64,000 nt of DNA, taken from NCBI GenBank assembly GCA_018902385.1, contig JABSSW010000060.1, positions 62,001-126,000 on the forward strand. Reading direction: 5' to 3'. Positions 45,040 to 57,048 of this stretch are shown one piece after another. Within the stretch, counting starts at the first letter, position 1; the number at the start of each line of letters is the position of its first letter. A model generated the notes under the pieces. It searched no databases and was not told the origin of the DNA. It saw only the letters and a program-made list of their open reading frames with translations. Source of the DNA: Physcia stellaris (lineage: Eukaryota > Ascomycota > Lecanoromycetes > Caliciales > Physciaceae). The position numbers and the translations under genes are program-made.

Positions 45040-45989
45040 CTATCTCTTCCGCTTCAACTCCCCCATCCACACCCTCATCGCCTTGGAGCTATCGTGCGTT
45101 GCGCGGAATACTGTTTGGTTATTGTTAGTATTGAGCTTGGCCAATTTTCTCCTTCTTGATTTATTCTGCAAGCACCCCTCCGCAATATCGTAGCAAATCA
45201 AATCAAACCAGGATACAAGCAAAAGCGAAAATGAAAAATAGCGAAAAAGGAGAACGGGGAAAACGGGAAAAAAGGGAAGAAAAGGGAAAGGGGAAAACCA
45301 TACACCCCCTCTCCATCTCATCCAGCCCCCTCAAAAACTCAACTCCCTCCCCCAACGCTCCACGGGGGTTATGCGCATGATCCGCGATTTCGGAGGCGCG
45401 GGCTTTGAAAGTCTACTTCCCATTAACATCCCTCCCACCCCTAACCCCCAAAGACCCCCCCCTCAAAAAACCAAAACAAAACTCACCTCCCCCAACGCCA
45501 ACTAACTCATCCTCCTCAAAAAGCTCGAGCACCCTACAAAGTACAGCGTACCAATACCCGCCCAGTTCCCTCAGCCGTACACTCTTCGCATCCGCCTTCA
45601 GCGCATTCATCACCCTCGGCCCCAAACACTCCGGGAGGTCTAATGTGATCAGGGCCGTCGGTGTCGTTGTATAAGAGGAGGAGGAGGTAGAGGTTGAGGG
45701 GGCGGGGAAGCGCTGCAGGGCGAGTAGTTCGGCGAGCCAGAGCGGGAGGGGGATGGGGGGGGTGTGGTGCGCTTTTATCTGTTGTGGGGTGGTGGGGGTT
45801 AGTGCTGAGGGAGGGAGGGGGAAGGGGGAAGGGGAAGGGGAAGGGGAAGGGGAAGGGGAAGAGGAAGGGACATACGTCGCCGCCAGCGTTATCGTCTAGG
45901 TAGCCTAGGCCTGGGACGTCGAGCTCGAAGGTGCAGGGGACTTTTTGGGCGTCGGTTAGGATGGCGTCGATGGAGTAGTAGCCGCTCAT
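45040..45989 (-). CDS. PSF3: GINS complex subunit Psf3
   Basis: Four exons on the minus strand: 45989-45876, 45778-45487, 45412-45304 and 45110-45040, about 194 aa, the usual size. Exon 1 is MSGYYSIDAILTDAQKVPCT followed by FELDVPGLGYLDDN, the family start. Exon 2 has HHTPPIPLPLWLAELLALQR and LRELGGYWYAVLCRVLELFE. Exon 3 has TFKARASEIADHAHNPRGAL, and exon 4 has LFRATHDSSKAMRVWMGEL. GINS joins MCM and Cdc45 in the replicative helicase. The exon 2/3 junction is one base out of phase with the best donor (gtgagt); a G run of five at 45489-45493 that should be four would cure it. Alternatively a weaker donor (gttggc) 13 bases earlier keeps the frame. Intron 1 is almost wholly polypyrimidine on the coding strand. 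Confidence 0.88.
45808..45870. repeat. (GGGGAA)n simple repeat in Psf3 intron 1
   Basis: About ten imperfect GGGGAA/GGGGGAA units on the plus strand form a polypurine tract of about 60 bp, read as TTCCCC repeats in the Psf3 transcript. The tract lies next to the 5' splice site at 45875. Confidence 0.85.
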
Positions 45990-46682
45990 GCTGAGGGAGT
46001 GGGAGGGAGAGCGGGGAGTAAATTGTGAGGAGGAGGGGAAGTTGAAGTGGGTTTCGCGACGCGGAGTTGCGGGGAAGGTCGTGTTAGGGCTATGCGCAGT
46101 CACGTGGTTGAAAAATACGAATCTGCATTGGAAATCCTAGCGTCGAGGAAATACTACTGTCGGGTTCTGGGTCATTGATCGCACGAATACCTGTAATACC
46201 ATTGTCTTTCACGGTATGCGTCAGAATTCAAGAACTATAGAACAGACACACAAATCGAGGAGATCGTCCTGCTGCTCGCAAACCAAATACACAGATGCTC
46301 AAGAGCTCGAATTCGCATGCTACCCCCTCCCTCCCGTTGCTTTCGTAAAATCATAACCCTCCCATGTTTGCCTGGAGTCCATGCAGTATAATAAACACGT
46401 GCGCCCTATGCGCCTACAAATGACCATCTTCCCTGTAAAATATAACGCTTGTCCGCCGGAACCGTCACGATAAACCAGGAAAACACACATCCAATCGGTG
46501 ACAGAACCCACATCCATACCTTTTAAAGACAGTCCTACAAACACGTATGCCAACAGCTGGTGCAGAGAACCAAGTAGATAACAATATGCCAAGAGCAATC
46601 GAGCTGAAGCTGCCCCCCGAGAGCAGTTCGACTGACCGTACCGAGATAACGGCAAAGGCGACGGAGTGAGGAGAGATCCGTC
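45990..46682. other. Intergenic between Psf3 and Cdc24
   Basis: Psf3 promoter and Cdc24 3' flank. Only short overlapping frames (up to 111 codons, no domain) are present. Confidence 0.4.
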
Positions 46683-49600
46683 CTATCTGACTTCGTGCCA
46701 ATAAAGGCCGAAATCGGGGACTACGGCGTTATTCAGCTGCTCAGCGTGGGCTTCGCTCCAGTCCACGATTGCATTGGCCACATCTTCATCTACTTTAATG
46801 GCGACCATTTCGTTATCGGAATCTCTGTACCTGAGCCGAGCTGTGCCTTGAGCGATGGATGCTGCAGATACTTTCTGCATCTTGGAATCGATCCGGTCAA
46901 TGAGCGAGCGACATTTGATGATGATGGGTACTACAATCGTGACGTGACTCGGAGCCGGATCGAAGTAGATCTTTACCTTCAACTGAGATGGATATGTTAT
47001 CCCGGAACCATTGTTTGTCGCAGGAGTAGGCGCAACCGGTACGGAGTTGGAGGTGGCGTTCACAAGTTGGAGAGAAGCATCGGCATAGCTACCTTCTACA
47101 TATCGCCGCGGCTCGTTGCCTGGAATTGCCTGCAGACGTTGTTGCATTTGTTGATCGTAGCCGTTTTGGTCTTGATATTGACGCTGCGCCTTATCGCGCT
47201 GAAGCATTGGGGATTGTGTGTTACCTCTAGCAGGCATAGTAGCATTAGTCGGAGAGCTCGTTTGGCTTCGATTGATCTGACCCCGATGTTGGGCCATATG
47301 GGGAGGGATTGGAGGTACCGGAACATCTACCGGAGGCTGAAGTTGTCCATTGGCATAGCGTGGTCGGCCACCGTTGTTGTGTATGTCAGGTGTGCTCACT
47401 GAGCGTAAGCGACTCTGGGCCATTGAAAGCTGCTGCTGGGCGGTCTGGGATCCTGCCATTACAGGTAACGAAGGTCTCAAGACGGTACGGCCGTCAAGAG
47501 TATAAGCATTAATTGGTCTTGTCCCATCCCTAGAGGGTGCACGCGCCATGGCTGGGGCTGTCCTATGTTTACTATCTTCATTCGACAAACGGGGTGTTGT
47601 CTGACGAGGGAAACCGTACATGCTTGCTTGCGAACTTGATCGAGTCGAGTGCGGGGAGTCACCTCCTGGTGAGAAATAAGAATTTTTAGCAGATTCACCT
47701 GGTGAGTTAGCGCCGGGAGGAAACGTTGTCTGTAGACTGAGTGGAGGAGCGTACGTCGCTGCTGGGTCTGGTAAGGGAAATCGAGGAGGGGGGCCTCGAT
47801 TTGAACCATTTACGTGAGTTGCCGCTGATCGCAGACTGGTGTTTGACGCATTTCTGCTAGCAGTAAGCTTGGAGGACCCGGGTACCATGGTCGAAGCCTG
47901 ACTATCCTCCTCTTCGGCCTCATCGTCGATGTAGGGGTTTTTGAGTGTCGACTGGTTCTTCATTGAGAGCAGCTCGGTATCCGATGTGCCTGTGTGACCT
48001 GAGTTTCGCGCCGACTCAGTGAAGGTCTTCTTCAGCGATTGCACTTGGTCACGCCAGGTATGCATGTCCGATTCTTGATTAAACCTAATCACGAAATTCT
48101 CAACGCCAGGATCACCTTTCCAATAGATCTGGATCTTGTAGTCCGATTTGTCTGGCATTCTGTCAGTCTACTTATCTTAACAGTAACTTAGATTTACTAC
48201 TAACCCGCTCTGTTCACAGAGATGACATCTGTAACATTTTGCATGAAGATTCGGCCTTTAAGTTGTAGACGAAGTTTCCCTTTTCTATCGACAAGAGGCT
48301 TGGTGTTTCCCAACATCTTGTTTTTGGGCTTGTTCGGATTGACCTCCTTGCAGCAAAGAAGGATACGTTCGAAGAGGTAGACTTTGTACTGTATGCGCAC
48401 AGGACGAGTTAACTTAAGCTCTGCAAGTAATTCTTTCTCAAATTCAGTGATTTTCGACTTTACAGTAGGAACTCTTGGAAGTTGGCCGAGGAAATGATTT
48501 CCACGCATAAAGGGACCATTGAAGAGACGCAAATGAGAACAATCGGCCACATCTGAGGCTAGAATGGGCTGCGTCTTTTTGAAGACCGCCTGAAACATTC
48601 GTTTGCTCGCTCTCATCTTGCTACCAAAATCTGCCAGCTTGCTGGCACCTGCTTCCTTGCTACTACGGCTAGGTGTTGGGGGAGCTGAGCTGCCCTCACT
48701 ACCAGAACCTTCGCGAGGAGGAAAGGGGCTCGAAGGGTTCGGATGTAAAGGAGACCCTAGGGACTTTGTATGAAATGTAGGCTTGGAGGACTTCTTGCAC
48801 AGTGTAGGTCGTAAGGCATTGGAGGGGTCTTGCTTGACTTTGTTCAATCTAGCCAGAAGATCATCGAAAGATATCTCTTTAGAAAGAGATTGGGCATGCC
48901 CTTCGTGGCCTTCTTCAGGAACACCTTCCAAGCCGCTCACGAATCGCTTTGGGCATCGATCCACAAGTGCTTTGGTATACGGGTTGGGGTCTAGGCGCCC
49001 TACTGTACACAAATTTGGGTTTGCGTACTCCTGGGCATTTGAATCCTCACTGACCACGGCCTCGGGTATACACTGGGGAGGGAGTAGACTTCGCTTCAGG
49101 GGTGAAGAACGGGAAACCCTCCTAGTCTGACCAATGGACCGCCGCACTGCTTTGCGAACTTTGGGGCTCAGAGAAAAGAAAATGTCGCGTACCTCACGCT
49201 CGACTTCTTTGGCGCCTTCGCCTTTGAGTACTGTAAAAGTTCCAAACAGCATCAGGTCTCCGAAATGGTCGATTTGATGGCCTTTCCAGTCTTCGACTCG
49301 GTTTTGTAATTCGGTCACGGCTGCAAGGCGCTGTTCCTTGGCCATGGCGTCGTTGGCTCGGTGAAGTATGGAAGTAGCGGCACTCATGCCCTCGACTAGG
49401 TCTTGTTTCCGTTCTTCGTCGAGACCACCCTTTTTCCGCAGCTCCTATTACAGTTGTGAGTGAAATCAAACTTGTGTAAGGCATCCTTTCCTACCTCCAG
49501 AAGCAAAGGGTATTTTGAGAGTCGTTGAAATGGCTTCAGTAAGAACCCTGACAAGATTACAGGCGCTTCAGCCAGACCACGTAGATCGGCTGAGATGGGA

Positions 49601-50846
49601 GCAGAGCTTATCTTATCCCACTCCCGGTTTACACAGTGGGTGCATCGGACGTGATTCGCTATGAATGGTTCATAGACACGGAAAGCTTCTTTGTACTGTA
49701 TGAACAGCTGACCCCAATTCTGCTGCGATTCGGGCAATGAGTTCTGCTGCTCAATCCGGATTAGAAATCTTCGTTGGAAATCAAGGAGGGCGTTCAAATT
49801 CAGGAATATATCATGCAATGCATCACCTGCAACAGCTCCACATTCCTCAAGCTCCTTTTTGAAATGCTGAAGATTTTCAAGATGATGCACATAGTCCCGC
49901 TCGCTCATAACGATCTCTCGAACAATGTTCTGGCGATACGTTAGGGTCGGTCGCTCTTCGGTGTCGCCATTTCTGCTGTGGCGTTCAGTATGTGAGAGTA
50001 GTCCACGTTGATCCAGGAGATCGAGAACTCGATTTACAACTTTGGTCACCTAGTAATAATTTTAGACATTAGCTCGAGGGAGAAGGCTTTAGGTTAATAG
50101 AAGGGGTGTCAGAAATTGCCAACACCGCTTGTCTTTCATTTCAACTATTGGCCGTTATTACTGACCTTGACAAAACCAGTTGTATCTCCGCCATACAGAT
50201 CGGTAATCAAGAAGCATTCATTGGACGGAAATTTGAGCTCAGTCAAGCAAGCTTGCAAGAATTTGAACGTCGCCGCCTTGCCTACTTTGGCTTCGCCCAT
50301 CCGTGACGCATCAAGCTCAAGCGGTACTTTGGGTCTGAGAGCGTTGTAGATAGTCATCAGCGGATAGCCACGTCTTAGGCAATTCCACATTGATGTGACG
50401 GGGTCTGTGGTGTCGTTCGCTTCCGCTTCCTCCTCCTCCATTTCCTGCATGTGAACATCGAACCCAGGCACTTCGGCCATGCGCCGTCTTAAAGTCAAAC
50501 AAATCTGATAAAGAGAACTGTTGAGGTCTCCGCGTCGGTTTACGATGTTGTCATTACGTTGTGGGATTGAAGGTTCAGTAGGTGAAGGTTGTGGTGGTGG
50601 CGCGGGTGGTGGGAAGAGACCCTGCTGGCCACCATCATAATTCGGTCTCATGGCTCCATTGCCATACTGACTTGTTGGAGGCATTCCGGAGGGTGTGAAT
50701 GGGGTCGATGGCCCGTTAATGTGCCCACGATTTGGCAAGGACGAGGTCATTTTCGCTGCCAACATAGCGTGGTTGTCTATGTCATTTCTAGATCGGCTTT
50801 CGGTATCTGCGGGCGTGCTTTTCAACGTAATACTCCGAAAGTTTCC
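46683..50846 (-). CDS. CDC24: Cdc24, guanine-nucleotide exchange factor for Cdc42
   Basis: Four exons are supported on the minus strand: 50846-50166, 50049-49495, 49444-48205 and 48151-46683, together about 1314 aa. The frame is open beyond the first in-frame ATG, so a short 5' exon further upstream is likely and not resolved. In order the protein has a disordered N-terminus, a calponin-homology-like block (SLYQICLTLRRRMAEVPGFD, WNCLRRGYPLMTIYNALRP), the DH domain (EIVMSERDYVHHLENLQHFK to FLLKPFQRLSKYPLLLEELR) and a PH domain. The PH domain is interrupted by a long Ser/Pro-rich insert and ends YKVYLFERILLCC and IQIYWKGDPGVENFVIRF. A disordered linker and a C-terminal PB1 domain (LKVKIYF, LRYRDSDNEMVAIKVDEDV) follow. 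It sets polarity for hyphal tip growth; PB1 binds the scaffold Bem1. Confidence 0.93.
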
Positions 50847-51617
50847 CTAGATATGCTGGCGCAGAGAGATAAAACTCGATCCCGAATTGATCCTTACAGA
50901 CTTTCCACTTCGTGATAAAACGGTCGGTATAGGGTATGACTGTTGGGCTAGCCTTTTCCAACAGAGAGTGTGGAATGCAGTCACAACAAGTCGCGAAGAG
51001 TTGAGGCAGGAAAATCTGTTGGAACAGAAGCCATGGTTACTTGAGCTCTTGGTATAGTTGTATCACAAAGATTTCCTTGAAGCTGCTGACAAGGGTCAAG
51101 TCGCGCCAGGAGTGGAGTGGGCCGGCTACTGTGAATGATAGACTTGGTGAATGGGAAGGTTGTTATCTGTTGCGTGGTAGTAGGTTGAGAGGAAAATTGG
51201 GTAGAATGAGCGCAAAGATCTGATGTGGAGAAGAGGAAGCACGGTGGAGGGTAGGCAGGCAGGTTGCATCTGCAGCTCTGACCCGGTAGCAGTCGAGTTT
51301 CATGTTCGAGAGTCTTTTCTGCTTCTTCCACTCGACGAGGGGGTCCCCACAATCGCCGGTAACGACTTCCAGCTTAGCTGCCGTCATAGTTCCCGCTTTC
51401 GCACGTGATTGTGTGGGATGAAGAAGGCTTGGCGACATTCGTGATCCCGGAGACGGAGAGCTTGTCCGCCATCCCTGTGGAGTATGACCATCTATCCTTC
51501 TTTCTTTGCACAATCAAGATGATAATAGCTGACATGACCCTTTCATTTGAACAAATTCCACTGTCAGAAATCAAGGTTTAGATTTGCCAGATTGACACAT
51601 TTACAACCATCGTCCTC
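50847..51617. other. 5' region between Cdc24 and the F-box/WD40 gene
   Basis: Divergent promoter region, probably with an unresolved first Cdc24 exon and intron. A candidate start on the minus strand (MASVPTDFPASTLRDLL, near 51032) could not be joined in phase. Confidence 0.4.
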
Positions 51618-54600
51618 ATGGATAAACCAGCCTACCATCTGTCAACAATGACCCCAACCAACGACTCAGGAGTGTATCAGGCTTCGGCTATGGACATGTC
51701 TTCATACAAGATCGATGAAGGCTATTCAGAGGAGACGAGAAGCCTAGATCAAGATTCTCCAGTGGGACTAGGACCCACAGAAGAGATGATTCCAATATCG
51801 TTGCGCTTAGCTATGGACACCATCATGAGTCTTAGCGAGTCTGAGAAAAGCGGTACGCATGGGGTTGTAGGTATCTGAAGAGGTAGCAAGTGCTGACTAA
51901 AATCTAGAGTTCGTTTTAAACGTCCTTCAAACCCTCCGAACATCGTCAATTGCCTACATTGTAGAAAGGCTAAGGCCTCATCTACACAAGGATCCTGTGG
52001 TCTATTTGCCCCCAGAAGTCACATCAGAAATATTTTCCTATCTAGCTCCATCCATGTTACTTGAAGCTTCCAGCGTTTCCCGTGCGTGGAGAGAGCGAAC
52101 GCTTGACGGCAGGCTCTGGAAACGCAAGTTCCATTTGGAAGGCTGGGAGTTGGAAATGGATGAGGTTCGGAACCTTGAGCAAACCCCGACTTCGCCACGC
52201 AAAATAAGGTCACGCAGGGCAGAGACGCACGAGGAACAACGTCGGCATAAGAGGCGCATACGGGCAGGTGCTGAAGTGGATTTGGGAACTTCTATGGATA
52301 TATCACCAGAACCATATCCGCCGAGCGATCGACGCTACGACACTAAGACTTGGAGTCAACAACAAGGCACTGTTGAAGCTGATGCGGACAATGAATTTGT
52401 CAAGGAAGACTCGGTGCTAGATCAAGAAATGCACGATGTTGATAATGAGAAGATGTCGAGCACTGCGGGTCGGCGCTCATCTACGCTGCCTCACTCTCCT
52501 GTCAAACAATATGCTTCACCTGGAAAATTGACAAGGACCGCCAACAGTACTGAGACTCGTCGTACGTCAGACACAAGCATGGATGCAGAACCTCCAACGC
52601 CGCTGGAGCGGGAGCCGCCACTGGTCTGGTATTCTGCTGCCGGCCAGGCTCGCTTGAATTATCAGCAACTCTACAAACAGAGAAGAAAGCTAGAAGAGAA
52701 CTGGACTGAATGTTCATACAAGAGTTTTCAATTACCGCACCGGGATCATCCTGAAGAGGCACATGGTGAATGTGTTTATACAATCCAGTATATTGGTCGA
52801 TATCTGGTTAGTGGCAGTCGAGATCGAACACTTCGCAAATGGGACCTGGAGACACAACGGCTCATTGGCAAACCCATGACGGGTCATTCAGCATCAGTCT
52901 TGTGTTTGCAATTCGACAACAGTACGGAAGAAGACATTATCATGTCAGGAAGTAGCGATACAAATGTCTTGATATGGCGATATTCAACTGGTGAATTGCT
53001 TGAAAGAATCGATCAAGCTCATAGGGAGCCGGTGCTGAATCTGAAATTCGATTCCCGGTTCCTGGTAACCTGTTCGAAAGACAAAACGATCAAGATATGG
53101 AGTCGACATAAATTAAGTCCAGGAGACAGGGATTATCCAATCAGAGGTGTCAAGGGTGGAGGGAAGTGTCCCTCGTACATCATCGACCTTACGAGTGTAG
53201 GCATGAATCCGTTCGATATCCACAAATACTTAAGACCAGATCAAAGGGAACCGCTTCGGGAATACACCCACCTCATGACCCTAGACTCTCACTCTGCTGC
53301 CGTCAATGCTATTCACATCTATAAAGATCAACTCGTCTCGGCATCTGGCGACCGACACGTCAAGGTGTGGAACATTCACACCGGTGAGTGTACCGCAATC
53401 TGCAGAGGGCACCAGAAGGGTATAGCGTGCGTTCAGTACGATGGTAAACGGATCATTAGCGGAAGTAGTGATAACACTATTCGCATTTACGATCCTGTAA
53501 CTCAGGCTGAGGTGGCTTGCCTTCAGGGACACAATCGATTGGTGCGGACGATTCAGTCTGCATTCGAAGATCTGCCAGGTAGTAAAGAACAGCTCCAAAC
53601 AGAAGCTGAAGAAGTAGACAAACAATTCTTCCTTGCAAATGGCTCGGAGGAGCTTACCTCAAGGGCCAAAAACCAAACTCGGAACCCTGGCTCCAATCAG
53701 CCAAAAAACATCATGGCTATTGGTGCAAAACTGCCTCCAGGTGGTGGTGGTAGTCGTTGGGGCCGCATAGTCTCGGGCTCCTATGATGAGACGATCATTA
53801 TCTGGAGGAAAGGACCAGATGGCCGTTGGTTCATAGCACACCGCCTGAGACAGGAAGAAGCCCTTCGTGCAGCTGGAGGACCTCTCGCAACTCGCTCAGA
53901 GATGGCCCAGAATCCCAACGCACCACTCGTTCGGCAACGCAATCCGCATCAAATACATCACACTGCTACCCAAGCCAATACCGCACAGCAAGTTCAGCCA
54001 CAGACGAGTAGCTATCATCAGCAGCCGGCCCAACAAACTATGCAATCTCCGCCGACCCTTGGCCAAGGAAGCTCAAGTCACTCTCGTCCAGATCCCCGAA
54101 CACACTCGCTCAACGATGCCTCGTCCACACCCCGGGTCGCCGTCCTCCAACACACCTCGCATCCTACCACCGCACAACGACACCCGACATACCAAGCTTT
54201 CACCACCCAAGTAACCACATCTACGTCGAGTACAGCTCCACTACTCCCGCATCACCATCAACATCGCCTCCAACCCACCACAACCGCTTCTTCCTCAAGC
54301 AACAGCTCAAATACCTTCTCCCCCTCAACTCACCAAGAATCCGAGGACGTCCCTCTTCTTGACGCGCAGAGTCCGCCCCCGGCTATACTCCAGCCACCTC
54401 TGATACCCCAAAACAGCGCTCAGACTCCTCCAGCGGCCGCACGACCTCCCCAGCCTCATCCCCATCTCCATACCCCAGCCCAAATCCCGCCCGTTCCGCC
54501 TCTACCTCCAAACGTCCATCAACCCCATCCCCACCTCCCTTCAACCCAAGCAAACCACCCTCATCAACATCAACAGCCCCATCAACCCCACCAACATCAA

Positions 54601-54816
54601 CCCGCTCCGCCACACCACCACCATCACCACCCCGCCCAACCCGCACCGGCCCCCGGAGCAGCGCTCCAACAGCCCAATGCACGCGTCTTCAAACTACAGT
54701 TCGACGCCCGGAGGATCATCTGCTGCTCCCAGGACCCGAAGATCGTGGGGTGGGATTTCGCCAATGGGGACGAGCGCATCGTGGAGGCGAGTCGGTATTT
54801 CGGGGCGCCGCTGTAG
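51618..54816 (+). CDS. F-box/WD40-repeat protein with long Gln/Pro/His-rich insert
   Basis: Exon 1 is 51618-51852 and exon 2 is 51908-54816. The 55-bp intron (gtacgc to tctag) is in phase, giving 1047 aa. The F-box is near residues 107-150 (LPPEVTSEIFSYLAPSMLLE, then ASSVSRAWRERTLDGRLWKR). WD40 blades occupy residues about 355-620 (VSGSRDRTLRKWDLETQRLI, VSASGDRHVKVWNIHTGECT, ISGSSDNTIRIYDPVTQAEV). Another blade is near 700 (IVSGSYDETIIIWRKG). A low-complexity insert rich in Gln, Pro, His, Thr and Ser spans about 776-1003 with a run of six histidines. It is followed by a last strand (VFKLQFDARRIICCSQDPKI, VGWDFANGD). This is the build of SCF substrate receptors such as Cdc4, Met30 and Pop1, but the exact orthologue is unclear. 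Confidence 0.85.
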
Positions 54817-55348
54817 GGAGTCTATACTTCTGTGTGTCTGGAGTGGAGGATAGTGAGAAAAGTCGTGATTTTGCACCGTTTGAGGAATTTAGGTGGGAGG
54901 ATGAGGAGGGGGAGGATGAAAAGGAGGGATTTAGGGGCTGTGGGGGATACGTCTGAGCATATTCTATGGAGTTTCTTTTCTTTTTGTCTCCTTGAGGAGA
55001 GGATTTGAAGGCGTTGCGCCATATTTACTCATCTGCATTTTTGTATTTGCTGATATCATGCGGATGTGTAGCTCGAATCCAAAAGAAAAAAGTATAGCGT
55101 GGGATCAAGGGATAGTATGGATCAATACTATAACTTAAGCTTATCTTTATAACGATAATTTTGATTCTCGAGGTTCAGTGACGCTTAATCTATAAGGCAA
55201 GGTAAGTAGGTACTTATGCACGATATCCCAAAAGTCTATCCCCCTCGCTTCAAAAACGCTCATACTACCCTCGGTAATAATACAAAAAAACGCCCTTTTC
55301 TCCCCTCCCTCTCCCCTGTCCCAAACCCACCCCCTCCATCCCCAAGCT
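54817..55348. other. Intergenic, convergent 3' ends
   Basis: 532 bp, A+T-rich in its middle (around 55020-55200). No gene seen. Confidence 0.4.
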
Positions 55349-56615
55349 TCACACCCTCTTCCCCTCATCCCTCCTCCTCCGCCTCCACTGCCACTCCACC
55401 AACACAGGCAAAAACCCCCACAGATCAAACTCCGGCCACAAACAGGGCAAAAACGCAATCTCGGTGCCCTCATGGCACTGCCAGAGCATGAAGTCGCTGA
55501 GGCGCTCCACGCCGCTGGTCCGCACCAGCAGCTCCAGGGGCGGCATCCCGGCGGTGTACATGTGCTCCGTGAGCGTGGTGTCGGTGATGCTTTCCGGGTC
55601 CGGGTAGGTTTTGGGGTGGCGGGAGGGGGAAGAGGAGGGGGAGGGGGAGAGGTAGGAGGGGAGGGGGAGAGGTAGGAGGGGAAGGTTTTGAGAGCGCGAG
55701 GGGTGGGGACGGGGCTTTGAAGTCTGAGGAGGAGGTGGAGGTTGGGAGGGGGAGTCGATTGAGGTTGTTGTGCTTGGCGGCGGGGACGGGTGCAGGGTTG
55801 TGGATGCTGTGGTCGAGGCGAGGGAGTCTTCCGTGTCGGAGGTTGGGGGGTCTTCTGGGACGGGAGAAGGGGCGCGGGAGGAGGGGGGGAGGTGGCGCGA
55901 GCGGATGGTGTGTGTGATGTGGCTTTGCGAGAACGGGCGCGGGAGATTGGATGGGACCGGTTTCGAGTATTCCACTACGGTATCCCGGATTGCGGAGGTC
56001 ATCTCGTCTTGGCTGGTGTAGGAGAAGCAGATGTTCAGTATCGCGTCGCCGTTGTCCTTTGTTAGGTTCACGGCGCGGTCGATGGCCTCGAGTACGTCGG
56101 GCTTGACGAGCTCGCGCTGGCCCAAGACGCGGATGCATGCGCCGTAGCGTTGGAGTATTTCGCCGTGTTGGGACAGCTGGGAGAGCTTGACTTTGAACAT
56201 GTCCATCAGGGCATCGACTTCATATTTTGAGCGCTTGAAGTTTTCAATGCTGAAGGCGTAGATCGTTACAACGCGGACACCGGATTTGTAGCAGACTTCG
56301 AGGATCTACAGAAGTGGAAACACATTGTCAGCCTGCGTTGCTTTGTACACTTAAGGGATGGGTACAAAGACTAGGAAAGGATTGGAGACCTACTCTGACC
56401 AAAGCTTCAAAGCCAATGCTGTGTCCCTCGATCGTCTCTATTCCATGCTGCCTGGCGAACCTCCGGTTCCCGTCCATAACGAAGGCAACATGTTTCGGAA
56501 TAGGGCCCTGACGTAAGACGCCAATGAGGAGCTCTCGTAGCTGAGAGATGGCCCATTCTACTGGAGGCGACTGGAGAAACCAACTTCTAGTTTGTGAAAG
56601 GTGCATTGATGGCAT
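55349..56615 (-). CDS. RER2: cis-Prenyltransferase (dehydrodolichyl diphosphate synthase, Rer2 type)
   Basis: Exon 1 is 56615-56394 and exon 2 is 56305-55349. The 88-bp intron (gtaggt to tgtag) is in phase, giving 392 aa. The family motifs are HVAFVMDGNRRFAR (diphosphate-binding Asp and Arg pair), EGHSIGFEALVR, VTIYAFSIENFKRS, ILNICFSYTSQDEMT and, near the end, ELLVRTSGVERLSDFMLWQ. The enzyme extends farnesyl diphosphate with cis-isoprene units to make the dolichol precursor for protein glycosylation at the ER. An insert of about 120 residues, almost all Pro, Ser, Thr and basic residues, splits the domain between FSYTSQDE and the RTSG block, so the protein is longer than Rer2 of yeast (286 aa). 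Inserts at this place are known in filamentous fungi. Confidence 0.9.
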
Positions 56616-57048
56616 GGCGGATGATGTAGAGGCTCAATGGGGCAAAAGGTGGTTATGACGCGGTCCTGGACGAGGAGAAGGAGCAGGCAACGAACGATTG
56701 GCAAGAGTGTGCTCAAACGGAAAGACGATTTTCCGGTTCTCCATCAGCATCTATAGGAGAAGCAGAATCGTTGACATGTTGAATATCGAGCGAATGACAC
56801 ATACAACAGGCTCCAAAATTAGTGATGCATACTTAGTAGTCGCCCATGAGACGCAAAAAGTTTTGAGGCTTTTCGGGTAAAGTTGCCGTGACCCCTGTCA
56901 AGCCTCGGCGCACTAGTTAGTAATCAGGTAGTTATCCCACTCGAATGTTCTGAGACGTTCTCCTCTTACTGGGCCTTGACAATGGGCTTGGCCAAGACGT
57001 CTCACGTGTATCGAGGCCCTATGCTCGCACGCCTCTTCTCCCCTGATC
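56616..57048. promoter_or_regulatory. Divergent promoter of the prenyltransferase and MFS genes
   Basis: 433 bp between two divergent starts. The only visible frames are short. A TCTCACGTGTATC palindrome-containing site lies near 57000, just upstream of the MFS start. Confidence 0.4.
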
